Part shown: positions 23,133 through 32,623 of the stretch, one piece after another
Numbering within the stretch: position 1 is the stretch's first letter
How the letters are laid out: each line of letters starts with the position of its first letter
NCBI GenBank assembly: GCA_036000545.1
Contig: DASYVD010000098.1
Location: 1-64,000 of the forward strand
From: DASYVD01 sp036000545
Lineage (GTDB): Bacteria; Actinomycetota; UBA4738; CALAEC01
Direction: 5' to 3'
DNA: 64,000 nt
Program-made: the position numbers and the translations under genes
Notes under the pieces: generated by a model
The model's database searches: none
The model's input: only the letters and a program-made list of their open reading frames with translations
Told to the model about the DNA's origin: nothing

Positions 23133-24488
23133 ATGGCCCGCGCCGCTGACGAGATTCGCTCGTTACGTTCGCAGAGGGTCCCGCCCCACCACCTCGAGGC
23201 CGAGCAGTCGGTCCTCGGAGCCATGATGCTCTCTGGCGAGGCGGTGGCCGCGGTCATCGAGATCCTGAAACCCGGCGACTTCTACCGCCAGGCTCATCGC
23301 ATCGTCTACGAGGCCTTGGTCGACCTGTACGGTCGGGGCGAGCCGGTGGATGCCATCACCGGCGTCGAAGAGCTCAAGCGGCAAGGGAAGCTCGAGGAGG
23401 CTCAGGGCGCCCTGTACATCGCTCACCTCGTCGAGACGGTCCCGACGCCGGCGAGCGCGGGCCACTACGCGCGGATCGTCGCCGACCATGCCCTCCTGCG
23501 GCGCATGATCCACACCGCCTCGGGCATCGTCGATCGAGCTTTCCAGGTTCCCGAGGACCCCGAGGAGTTCGCCGACGAGGCCGAGGCCCTCATCTACGGC
23601 GTCTCCCGGCACAGCGAGCGGGACGAGGTGGTAGTCCTCTCGGACCTCATCCACCGGAGCATGGAGGACCTGGAGCGCCTCCATCAACGCGACACTCCCT
23701 TCGTCGGTCTCCCCACCGGATTCAGCGATCTGGACAGCCTGCTCCAGGGCCTCCAGCCCGGGAACCTGATCATCGTGGCGGCCCGCCCGGGCATCGGGAA
23801 GTCCTCCCTGGTCACCAACGTGGCCCGCAACGTGGCGGTGGAAGCGGGGAGCCCGGTGGCCATGTTTAGCCTGGAGATGTCCCGGGTCGAAATCGGGATG
23901 CGCCTGCTCTGTGCGGAGGCCCGGGTGCCGTGGGACAAGGTTCGATCCGCCCGTGTGGCCGCGGAGGACTGGGGGCGGATCGTGGAGGCGGCGGAGACCC
24001 TGGACCGAGCGCCGCTGTACATCGTGGACTCCGGGAACGTGACTATCGTGGACATCCGGGCCAAGGCTCGGCGGCTCAAGTCCAGCCGCGGGCTCGGGCT
24101 CATCATCGTCGACTACCTCCAACTGATGTCCAGTCACCACCGGGTGGAGAACCGCCAGCAGGAGATCGCCGAGATCTCCCGGTCGCTCAAGCTCCTGGCT
24201 AAGGAGCTGGAGATCCCGGTGATCGCGGTGTCGCAGCTGAACCGGGACCCCGAGCGGCGCGTGGACAAGCGGCCCCAGCTGTCCGACCTTCGCGAGAGTG
24301 GAGCCCTGGAGCAGGATGCGGACATCGTCACGTTCATCCACCGCGAAGACATGTACTCGGACGACCCTGGGGTGAAGGGCCTGGCCGAGGTCATCGTGGC
24401 GAAGAACCGCAACGGTCCAACCGACAAGATCACCCTGACGTTCCTTTCGCACCTGACCCAGTTCAAGAACTACGCTCGGCCCCAGTGA
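23133..24488 (+). CDS. dnaB: replicative DNA helicase
   Basis: Hexameric 5'-3' helicase of the replication fork. 451 residues, normal length with no intein. N-terminal domain PPHHLEAEQSVLGAMMLS; RecA-like domain with Walker A AARPGIGKSSLVTN, Walker B LGLIIVDYLQLMSS and SQLNRDPERRVDKRPQLSDL, ending KNRNGPTDKITLTFLSHLTQ. GAAGG precedes the ATG. It follows rplI as in many bacteria but with its own upstream region. The nth stop/start overlap shows the next gene is co-transcribed. Confidence 0.98.
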   Translation: MARAADEIRSLRSQRVPPHHLEAEQSVLGAMMLSGEAVAAVIEILKPGDFYRQAHRIVYEALVDLYGRGEPVDAITGVEELKRQGKLEEAQGALYIAHLVETVPTPASAGHYARIVADHALLRRMIHTASGIVDRAFQVPEDPEEFADEAEALIYGVSRHSERDEVVVLSDLIHRSMEDLERLHQRDTPFVGLPTGFSDLDSLLQGLQPGNLIIVAARPGIGKSSLVTNVARNVAVEAGSPVAMFSLEMSRVEIGMRLLCAEARVPWDKVRSARVAAEDWGRIVEAAETLDRAPLYIVDSGNVTIVDIRAKARRLKSSRGLGLIIVDYLQLMSSHHRVENRQQEIAEISRSLKLLAKELEIPVIAVSQLNRDPERRVDKRPQLSDLRESGALEQDADIVTFIHREDMYSDDPGVKGLAEVIVAKNRNGPTDKITLTFLSHLTQFKNYARPQ

Positions 24489-25354
24489 GCGCGAAGGATG
24501 GACGGGGGTCGAAGGCTGTGGGGAAGGATCTCGCTCCGCGATCCTGGGAGCCTCCCGATGGGGCCATCGTCCGCGAGATCCACCGCCGGCTATCCCGCGC
24601 GCACGGCCCCCTGGATCCTCCGCGGCGCCTGGACCCTCTGGAGGAGCTGGTGGTGACGATCCTGTCCCAGAACACGAGCGACACCAACCGGGACCGGGCG
24701 TACCGAGCCCTGCGTGAACGCTACCCGACCTGGGAAGCCTTGGCTCGGGCCCGCGTCGGCGACATCGTGAGAACCATCCGCGCGGGCGGCTTGGCGAACA
24801 CCAAGGCCCCCCGGATCCTCCAGGTGCTTCGGGAGATCGAGGAGCGCGAAGGCGGGTTCGACCTCTCGTGGATGCGGTCCGCTCCGGACGAGGAGGTACA
24901 GGACTACCTCATGTCCCTGCCGGGGGTGGGCCCCAAGACGGCCGCCTGCGTGCTGGCGTTCTCCCTGGACCGGGCGGCCCTGCCCGTCGACACCCACGTT
25001 CACCGGGTGGCGACCCGGTTGGGCCTACTTCCCGCCGGGGCGACCGCGGCGTCCGCGCACCGAATCCTTCGTGACGTGGTCCCGCCCCGGCTCCGGGTGC
25101 CACTCCACGTCGGCTTGATCCGCCACGGGCGCACGATCTGCAAGGCAGGGCGGCCTCGCTGTGAGGAGTGCCCCATTAAAGATATTTGCCCCACTGCACC
25201 GATATATCTGACTGATGTGTCGAAGCCCGGTCGGCGTAAGTCGACAGGATCGACCGAACGGGGGAAGGCCTTTTGGCGGTCTAGCCGGTCCGGGCGGTTC
25301 CAAGCTAAAGTTCGTCTGATCGACCTCCGACCGGACGTCGGAGGCGGAGGGTAG
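24485..25354 (+). CDS. nth: endonuclease III-like DNA glycosylase/AP lyase
   Basis: Base-excision repair enzyme for oxidised pyrimidines. 289 residues: helix-hairpin-helix LPGVGPKTA with catalytic Lys151, Asp169 in PVDTHVHR 18 residues later as in E. coli Nth, and a [4Fe-4S] cluster motif C219-x6-C226-x2-C229-x5-C235. The last 50 or so residues beyond the cluster (basic, then VRLIDLRPDVGGGG) are longer than usual and their DNA is locally A+T-rich near 25170-25220. The GTG start overlaps the dnaB stop. An MBD4/Nth-family relative is the alternative, but the cluster favours Nth. Confidence 0.88.
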   Translation: MSAKDGRGSKAVGKDLAPRSWEPPDGAIVREIHRRLSRAHGPLDPPRRLDPLEELVVTILSQNTSDTNRDRAYRALRERYPTWEALARARVGDIVRTIRAGGLANTKAPRILQVLREIEEREGGFDLSWMRSAPDEEVQDYLMSLPGVGPKTAACVLAFSLDRAALPVDTHVHRVATRLGLLPAGATAASAHRILRDVVPPRLRVPLHVGLIRHGRTICKAGRPRCEECPIKDICPTAPIYLTDVSKPGRRKSTGSTERGKAFWRSSRSGRFQAKVRLIDLRPDVGGGG

Positions 25355-25402
25355 CCTGCCCTCGTCGTACGGGGCAGAGCAAGGAGCGTAGGGAGCCCGG
25401 TT

Positions 25403-26101
25403 TTGGGGGAGCGTGCATCCAACCTGTTAGGCGTTCTGCTTTCGCTGACCTTCTTCAGCGTGCTGCTCGCGGTGATGCTGGTGGCGGTGAGCATCCTTCC
25501 AGATGACTCTGGCCTCGCGCCGCCGACGTTGCCGGGCGAGGCGGAGAGCGGGCCCGTGAGAACGCCGCAGCCGGGCACCCTCGGGGAGGTGGCCCTGCAG
25601 CCGGCCCCGGCGCTCGTGCTGCCGGGAGCAGCCCTGGGTTCGATCACCTTCACGACCGGCGCGATCCCTCCCCCGACCGGAACGGGGGCGCGGGGTGGTC
25701 CGCCTGGGGTGACCGAGCCGAACCGCGGGCCCGGGGTGGGCCCTGACGACGGGATCCTCCGGCCCGGAGGCGCCGCTCCTCGTGTGCCGGGCAAGGCGCG
25801 GGGGCACTTGAAAAAGAAGGGTGAGTCGGGACATCCGAAGAGGGGCCAGGGCTTCGTCCGGTGCGACGAGAAATCTCATCCGGCCAAGAGCCGTGCCAAG
25901 GGCCGCTGCGACGGCCCCGGAAACGGGAACGGGTCCAGCGGCGATGGCAAGGGACGGGGCAAGGGTGAATCCTCTGGCGGTGCGATTGGCGGCGGAGGAT
26001 CTAGCCATGGCGGCCACTCAAACGGGAACGGGCTCGGGCTCGGCCATGTCAAGGCGAAAGGCAAAGGGCACAGCAAGGGCCACGCGAAGTTCGGCCGTTG
26101 A
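25403..26101 (+). CDS. membrane-anchored low-complexity protein
   Basis: About 232 residues, TTG start with GGGAG seven bases upstream. One N-terminal membrane helix (LLGVLLSLTFFSVLLAVMLV), then a Pro-rich region, then a long Gly/Lys/Asn/His/Ser-rich tail with GNGNGSSGDGKGRGKG and GHVKAKGKGHSKGHAKFG. Positively charged and probably extracytoplasmic and disordered. No known family recognised. It resembles in style, not in sequence, the secreted proteins at 29058 and 63500. It ends 9 bases before the tRNA gene on the other strand. Confidence 0.6.
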   Translation: MGERASNLLGVLLSLTFFSVLLAVMLVAVSILPDDSGLAPPTLPGEAESGPVRTPQPGTLGEVALQPAPALVLPGAALGSITFTTGAIPPPTGTGARGGPPGVTEPNRGPGVGPDDGILRPGGAAPRVPGKARGHLKKKGESGHPKRGQGFVRCDEKSHPAKSRAKGRCDGPGNGNGSSGDGKGRGKGESSGGAIGGGGSSHGGHSNGNGLGLGHVKAKGKGHSKGHAKFGR

Positions 26102-26109
26102 GCTTCTTG

Positions 26110-26180
26110 AGCGGATGAGGGGAATCGAACCCCCATCTCGAGCTTGGGAAGCTCGCGTTCTGCCATTGAACTACATCCGC
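26110..26180 (-). tRNA. tRNA-Gly (anticodon CCC)
   Basis: On the minus strand a complete cloverleaf: acceptor GCGGATG/CATCCGC, D-stem GTTC/GAAC, anticodon stem CGAGC/GCTCG with loop TTCCCAA (anticodon CCC, reads GGG), T-arm with TTCGATT loop, discriminator T. CCA is not encoded. It lies between the low-complexity gene and dcd. Confidence 0.95.
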
Positions 26181-26243
26181 GTGCACCCGCGAGTATAGCG
26201 GGCACTCCTTCCCGCAGGCATGCGGCCGCGATCGACCCTCTAG

Positions 26244-26249
26244 TAGTCT
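26244..26249 (+). promoter_or_regulatory. -10 box of a probable leaderless dcd promoter
   Basis: TAGTCT, then 6 bases, then the GTG start at 26256, which would be the first transcribed base. No ribosome site is present. Same geometry as purA, etfD and the cyclase gene. Confidence 0.5.
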
Positions 26250-26255
26250 TCGCCC

Positions 26256-26858
26256 GTGATCCTCTCCGACCGAACGATCCGTGAGGAGGTCGCCGCCGAA
26301 CGCATCATCATCGAGCCGTTCGACCCGGACTGCGTGCAGCCATCCTCGGTGGATCTCCATGTCGACAAGGTTTTTCGAGTGTTCCATAACGCCCGCTATC
26401 CGTTCATCGACGTGCGGAAGCCCATGGAGGACCTCACCGAGCTGGTCGAGGTGGCCGAAGGTGAGCCGTTCATCCTCCATCCCGGAGAGTTCGTCCTGGG
26501 AGCGACCATGGAGCGAGTTCGTCTCCCCGACGATCTGGTCGCTCGCCTGGAGGGAAAGTCTTCGCTGGGGCGGCTCGGCCTCCTCATCCACAGCACCGCC
26601 GGCTACGTCGATCCGGGATGGGATGGCTTCTTGACGCTGGAGCTTTCCAACGTGGCCAACCTACCCATCACCATCTACCCGGGTATGAAGATCGGTCAGA
26701 TCTCGTTCTTCCGGCTAACGAGCCCGGCGGAGCACCCGTATGGGTCGAGCGGCACGGGGAGCAAGTACCAGGGCCAGCGCGGACCAACGCCCAGCCGATT
26801 CTTCGAGGAGTTCCGGGGTCAGGCGTCTCGGGAGCAGGAGCCCTCGGACCGCGGTTAG
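26256..26858 (+). CDS. dcd: dCTP deaminase, probably the bifunctional dUMP-forming type
   Basis: Converts dCTP to dUTP and probably on to dUMP, feeding dTMP synthesis. 200 residues. MILSDRTIREEVAAERI, QPSSVDLHVDKVFRVF, ARLEGKSSLGRLGLLIHSTA and ELSNVANLPITIYPGMKIGQ agree closely in pattern with the mycobacterial bifunctional deaminase/dUTPase (Rv0321). GTG start without ribosome site. The stop overlaps the stop of the convergent etfD gene by four bases. Confidence 0.95.
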   Translation: MILSDRTIREEVAAERIIIEPFDPDCVQPSSVDLHVDKVFRVFHNARYPFIDVRKPMEDLTELVEVAEGEPFILHPGEFVLGATMERVRLPDDLVARLEGKSSLGRLGLLIHSTAGYVDPGWDGFLTLELSNVANLPITIYPGMKIGQISFFRLTSPAEHPYGSSGTGSKYQGQRGPTPSRFFEEFRGQASREQEPSDRG

Positions 26859-28891
26859 CGCCCCTCCGTCGCGGGGGCTCTCTCCTCCGCTGTTTCCCGA
26901 GATTCCTCAAGACCGACCGCTCGGGCCACGACCTGTGCGACGTCGAGGACCTCCATGTCGGACCTCTTCGCCTTGACACCATCGTCGAGCATCACCATGC
27001 AGAACGGGCAGGCTACTCCGAGGACGTCCGCCCCCGTCGCCGCGGCCTCGTCGGTGCGCTCCATGTTCACCCGCTTACCGAGATGCTCCTCCATCCACAT
27101 GCGGGCGCCTCCCGCGCCGCAGCAGAATCCCCGTTCCGCGTGCCGCGGCATCTCCACCTGCCTGACCCCCGGGATCCGATCCAGGACGCTCCGTGGCTCG
27201 CGATAGACGCCGTTGTGCCGGCCCAGGTAACACGGGTCGTGGTAGGTGACCAGGGCGTCCACGTCCCGGCTCGGCCGGAGACGCCCATCCTTCATCAGTC
27301 GGGCCAGCAGTTGAGTGTGGTGGACGACCTCGTACTGGCCGCCGAAGTCCGGATACTCGTTGCGGAGTGTGTTGAAGCAGTGCGGGCAGTGAGTGACGAT
27401 CTTGCGCACGCCCGCCGCCTTCAGTGTCCCGACGTTCTCTTCGGCGAGCTGCTGGAACAAGTACTCGTTCCCCATCCGCCGTGCCGGGTCTCCGTTGCAG
27501 AGCTCCCGGGGGCCGAGGATGGCGAAGGGAACCCCTGCCTTCTGGAGGACCCTGGCCATAGACCGGGAGATGGCCTTCCCCCGATCATCGAACGATCCGG
27601 CGCATCCGACCCAGTAGAGGTATTCAGGTGCCTGCCCGTTCTCGAGGACTCGGACCCCGGCTCCCTTGGCCCAGTCAGCCCGGGAGGACTGTGGCATCCC
27701 CCAGGGGTTCTTGGCGGACTCTAGATTGCGCAGAAGCGCCCCAGCCTCCTGGGGGAACCGGGACTCCGCCATCACCAGGTTTCGGCGCATGTCCACGATG
27801 TGGTCGACGTGCTCGATGTTCACCGGGCACTCCTGCATGCACGCGCCGCAGGTCGTGCAGTCCCAGATCACCTCGTCCTCGACCACGTCCGGGTTCAGCG
27901 GGACCTTCTCGTACTCCTGGCCGGCCGCGCGGGCGTCCAGGATGTCCCCGCCGTGGTCGAACACGTGGTCGCGGAGGTTCATGATCAGCAGCTTTGGGGA
28001 GAGGGGCTTTCCAGTATTCCACGCCGGGCACACCGCCTGGCACCGGCCGCATTCGGTGCAGGTGTAGGTGTCGAGGATCTCCTTCCAGGTCAGGTCCTCC
28101 AGGGTTGCCGCCCCCAGGCGCATCTCCTCTTCGCTCTCGAGATCGATGTCGAGCTTGCGCAGCTTGCCCATGGGCTTGGTCCGGCTGAAGAACACGTTGA
28201 TAGAGCTGGTGATGATGTGGAGGTGCTTGGAGTACGGGATGTACGCGAGGAAGCCCAGGATCACGATGATGTGCGACCAGAGGAAGAGTTGGTGGAAGAA
28301 GGCCTGGGCGTCCGGATCCATTGGCTCGAAGATGAGCGACGCCAGCCGGGAGACCGGGGTCCAGGCCGCCGGCGACTCCGCCACGCCGCGGGCGATCTTC
28401 ACCGCGTTCAGTCCGATCAGCGTGAGGATCACCGCAAGGATCATGAGGAGGATGAAGTCCGCCTCCTCCAGGTGGCTCCCCTTGAACCGCTCGTCCCGGC
28501 GGAACTTCCGGAAGAAGATGGCCATTTCCACGCCCACGATCACCAGGACAGCCAGCGCGTCCTGGAGCAGCCCGAGCCAGCCGGTCCGCCCGATGAACGG
28601 AATCGCGAACCGCGGGCCAAAGACCACTTCGCCCAAGGCCTCGACGATCGTGGTGAGCAGGACGATGAAGCCCCAGAAGATGAAGGCGTGCATCAGGCCT
28701 GGGCCCAGCCGCTGGAGCAGCTTCCGCTGGCCCAGCACCACGGTGGCCTCGAGCTCGACCCGCCTGGGAAGGTCCTCCAGGCGCCGCTCCGGCCGCCCCA
28801 GCCTCACCAGCCGGTACAGGAGATAGGCCCGCTGGAGGAACAGGCCCCCGGCCATGGCAAGCAGGAGCCCGAGGAGACCGATCCTCACCAC
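26855..28891 (-). CDS. etfD: EtfD-type membrane iron-sulfur oxidoreductase
   Basis: 678-residue protein likely to pass electrons from electron-transfer flavoprotein (beta-oxidation) to menaquinone, like mycobacterial Rv0338c. Order: an N-terminal NarI-like membrane domain of about five or six helices with candidate haem histidines (GLMHAFIFWG, HQLFLWSHIIVI, SKHLHI); two [4Fe-4S] motifs, CTECGRCQAVCP and CTTCGACMQECP; then two CCG domains, with HCPHCFNTLRNEYPDFGG and GFCCGAGGARMW. It is shorter than the mycobacterial protein. GTG start preceded by TACACT six bases away. No etfAB genes are nearby; a different heterodisulfide-reductase-like function remains possible. Confidence 0.85.
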   Translation of the reverse strand: MVRIGLLGLLLAMAGGLFLQRAYLLYRLVRLGRPERRLEDLPRRVELEATVVLGQRKLLQRLGPGLMHAFIFWGFIVLLTTIVEALGEVVFGPRFAIPFIGRTGWLGLLQDALAVLVIVGVEMAIFFRKFRRDERFKGSHLEEADFILLMILAVILTLIGLNAVKIARGVAESPAAWTPVSRLASLIFEPMDPDAQAFFHQLFLWSHIIVILGFLAYIPYSKHLHIITSSINVFFSRTKPMGKLRKLDIDLESEEEMRLGAATLEDLTWKEILDTYTCTECGRCQAVCPAWNTGKPLSPKLLIMNLRDHVFDHGGDILDARAAGQEYEKVPLNPDVVEDEVIWDCTTCGACMQECPVNIEHVDHIVDMRRNLVMAESRFPQEAGALLRNLESAKNPWGMPQSSRADWAKGAGVRVLENGQAPEYLYWVGCAGSFDDRGKAISRSMARVLQKAGVPFAILGPRELCNGDPARRMGNEYLFQQLAEENVGTLKAAGVRKIVTHCPHCFNTLRNEYPDFGGQYEVVHHTQLLARLMKDGRLRPSRDVDALVTYHDPCYLGRHNGVYREPRSVLDRIPGVRQVEMPRHAERGFCCGAGGARMWMEEHLGKRVNMERTDEAAATGADVLGVACPFCMVMLDDGVKAKRSDMEVLDVAQVVARAVGLEESRETAEERAPATEGR

Positions 28892-28897
28892 GGGTCG

Positions 28898-28927
28898 AGT
28901 GTACGGGTGTCCTCACGAACGGTGCAA
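28898..28927 (-). promoter_or_regulatory. leaderless promoter of etfD
   Basis: Reading the minus strand: TTGCAC (28927-28922), an 18-base spacer, TACACT (28903-28898), 6 bases, then the GTG at 28891. The best -35/-10 pair among the leaderless candidates in this window. Confidence 0.55.
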
Positions 28928-29057
28928 ATGGCTACCGGCGAGTAGGTTCACGATTGCCGTCCACCGGATGGGGGATAGGTTCCGTAGCCCCCGGATGACC
29001 CGAACGGGCTACTTCTCCCCCTCAAGAGGTAGGTCGCGCGGGCCGATATTCGATGTC

Positions 29058-29837
29058 ATGAACAAGACACGGACGCCTGTTGTTTCCAGAGCTCTGCTCA
29101 TCTCCCTGCTCGCGTTGGCCGTGATGGCCTTCGCCGGGGCCTCGGGCGCCGGCCCGTTGGGCCTCATCGTGTCCTCGGAGGACCCGGTCGCCGTGCCCGG
29201 CGATTGCCCGGACGAGGGCGACGAGGTCGTCGTGGAGGACCCGGACGGGGATGCCGATGACGGCACTGAGGTCGAGGACCCCGAGGGTGACCCCGATGAG
29301 GACGGGGACGACCAAGGCGAGGACGGGGACGACCAAGGCGAAGACGGGGACGACCAAGGCGAGGACGGAGACGCTGAGGGTGAGGACCCCGAAGGTGACA
29401 CCGAGGAGTGCGAGCCCGCCCCGGAGGACGAGTCCGAGGGCGAGGACGAGGGCACTCCAGTGGATCCCGAGTCCCGTGAGGGCGAGTGCAGCCAGGCTGC
29501 CGGCCTGGTGGACGACGAGGGTAACGCCCAGACGGTCGAGGAGACCTACGGTGAGATCGACGCCCCATTCGGCCAGAAGCACTCCATGGAGGTCCTCCTG
29601 GCGAACTGCATGAAGAACCCGCAGGCCCAGGGGCTTCTGCGGGCCCTCGAGAACCACGCCCGGCATCTGGAGATGTGGGAAGCCAGGGCCGAGATGAGGG
29701 CCGCTCGCGAAGCCGCGAAGGCCGAACGGAACGCCGCTCGCCAAGCTGCCAAGGCCGAGCGAATGGCGGCCCACGAAGCAGCCAAGGCGGCTCGTGCAGC
29801 CGCGAAGGCAGCCGCCGGCCACGGGAACGGCCACTAG
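29058..29837 (+). CDS. secreted acidic repeat protein with alanine-rich C-terminus
   Basis: 259 residues. Signal peptide MNKTRTPVVSRALLISLLAL followed by VMAFAGASGAG; then a very acidic Asp/Glu/Gly domain with three exact DGDDQGE-type repeats; a short ordered-looking part with two cysteines (ECSQAAGL and VLLANCMKN); and a C-terminal helix of about 70 residues with repeated AKAERxAA units, ending AAAGHGNGH. No known family. The acidic half followed by a basic half suggests a calcium- or polymer-binding surface protein, which is speculation. It is divergent from etfD and ends at a strong terminator. Confidence 0.65.
   Translation: MNKTRTPVVSRALLISLLALAVMAFAGASGAGPLGLIVSSEDPVAVPGDCPDEGDEVVVEDPDGDADDGTEVEDPEGDPDEDGDDQGEDGDDQGEDGDDQGEDGDAEGEDPEGDTEECEPAPEDESEGEDEGTPVDPESREGECSQAAGLVDDEGNAQTVEETYGEIDAPFGQKHSMEVLLANCMKNPQAQGLLRALENHARHLEMWEARAEMRAAREAAKAERNAARQAAKAERMAAHEAAKAARAAAKAAAGHGNGH
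29301..29363 (+). repeat. three 21-base tandem repeats
   Basis: Units at 29301-29321, 29322-29342 and 29343-29363, in frame, each encoding DGDDQGE; only the last base of unit 2 differs. A fourth, decayed copy follows at 29364-29384. Confidence 0.9.
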
Positions 29838-29862
29838 GCTCCGGGCGAGTCCTTCGCCCCTT

Positions 29863-29897
29863 CAGAGCGCCTCGGTCACGAGGCGCTCTGATCTTTT
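29863..29897 (+). terminator. intrinsic terminator
   Basis: A perfect 12-base-pair stem (CAGAGCGCCTCG at 29863-29874 with its complement at 29879-29890), a GTCA loop, then ATCTTTT. It ends the secreted-protein transcript and insulates the dnaK promoter. Confidence 0.85.
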
Positions 29898-29944
29898 CGG
29901 TACCTAGCCCCCAGGATCTGGCCTATGCTCCTCGCGGTGGCAAA

Positions 29945-29967
29945 GGTTGACAATACTGTAGTCAGCC
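29945..29967. promoter_or_regulatory. HAIR-like HspR operator
   Basis: GGTTGAC at 29945-29951 and GTCAGCC at 29961-29967 form an inverted repeat with a 9-base centre. The spacing of the TTGAN9TCA core is that of the HspR HAIR element (CTTGAGT-N7-ACTCAAG), with the outer bases changed. It overlaps the -35 box of the dnaK promoter, and hspR is in the operon below, so autorepression is the natural reading. Confidence 0.6.
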
Positions 29968-29975
29968 TTTATCTT
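29947..29975 (+). promoter_or_regulatory. dnaK operon promoter
   Basis: TTGACA (29947-29952), 17-base spacer, TATCTT (29970-29975): a near-consensus housekeeping promoter, the strongest seen in the window. Transcription would start near 29982, giving a leader of about 58 bases. Confidence 0.75.
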
Positions 29976-30039
29976 TCATGTTGATATAGAGAATTCGCGT
30001 CTTCGCTACGTGAAGGCGCTTTCCCCTGAGGAGGTATCG

Positions 30040-31890
<1,851 letters not shown>

Positions 31891-31893
31891 GCC

Positions 31894-32592
31894 GTGCCCG
31901 ACAGAAGGAGAACCCTCCGCCCGGATGAGAAGCCTGCTCAACCCGACAGGGCGACCGGCAAGCCCGGTGTCCCATCAGACGCCGAGGAACGCGCCGAGGA
32001 TCGAGCGACGCGAGGGTCGGCGGAGGAGGCAGTCCCGCAGGGCCCCGGAGGGGCCCGAGGAGCCGAGGCCGGCGACCCGAGCGGCGCCGGAGCCCATCGA
32101 CGCGATTCGGGAGCCGACGCAGGCGACACGAGTGACGCAGCAGGCGATGAGCTAGCAGCGGCGAGGGCCGAAGCCGCCGAGTATCTCGAGCATCTCCAGC
32201 GCCTCCAGGCCGAGTTCGAGAACTACCGAAAGCGGGTCCTCCGCGAACAGACCCGCGCCGTGGAGTTCGCCACCGAGCCGGTGATGTCGCGGCTGCTGGA
32301 GGTGCTGGACGAGTTCGAGCTGGCCCTCGTGGCCGCGGAGCAGCGGCCCGATCTCGACAAGTTCCTCCGCGGCGTGGAGATCGTTTACGCGAAGCTCCTC
32401 GACATCCTTCGTGCCGAGGGACTCGAAAGGATCGACGCCGAAGGGCGACCCTTCGATCCGACCCAGCACGAGGCGCTGTTCCAGGTGGAAGGAGGGGACG
32501 GCGAACCGTACGTGGTGGACGTGCTGCGAACGGGCTACCGGTTGAAGGGGCGAGTGATCCGGCCGGCGGGGGTGAAGGTGGCCCGACGATGA
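31894..32592 (+). CDS. grpE: nucleotide exchange factor GrpE
   Basis: 232 residues, GTG start 3 bases after dnaK. A long disordered N-terminus (about 85 residues, charged and Gly/Ala-rich) precedes the coiled coil (LAAARAEAAEYLEHLQRLQA, EFENYRKRVLREQ) and the beta-wing domain FDPTQHEALFQVEGGDGEPY and VVDVLRTGYRLKGRVIRPAG. Releases ADP from DnaK. Confidence 0.96.
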   Translation: MPDRRRTLRPDEKPAQPDRATGKPGVPSDAEERAEDRATRGSAEEAVPQGPGGARGAEAGDPSGAGAHRRDSGADAGDTSDAAGDELAAARAEAAEYLEHLQRLQAEFENYRKRVLREQTRAVEFATEPVMSRLLEVLDEFELALVAAEQRPDLDKFLRGVEIVYAKLLDILRAEGLERIDAEGRPFDPTQHEALFQVEGGDGEPYVVDVLRTGYRLKGRVIRPAGVKVARR

Positions 32593-32623
32593 ACGTCGGC
32601 ATCGTGGGAGAGGGGCACGCCGC

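Noticed and set aside
23133..24488. Possible intein in dnaB
   Set aside because: The protein has normal length and an uninterrupted Walker A and B region.
29301..29384. Short direct repeats considered as a CRISPR array
   Set aside because: The copies are contiguous, in frame and without spacers; this is a coding repeat.
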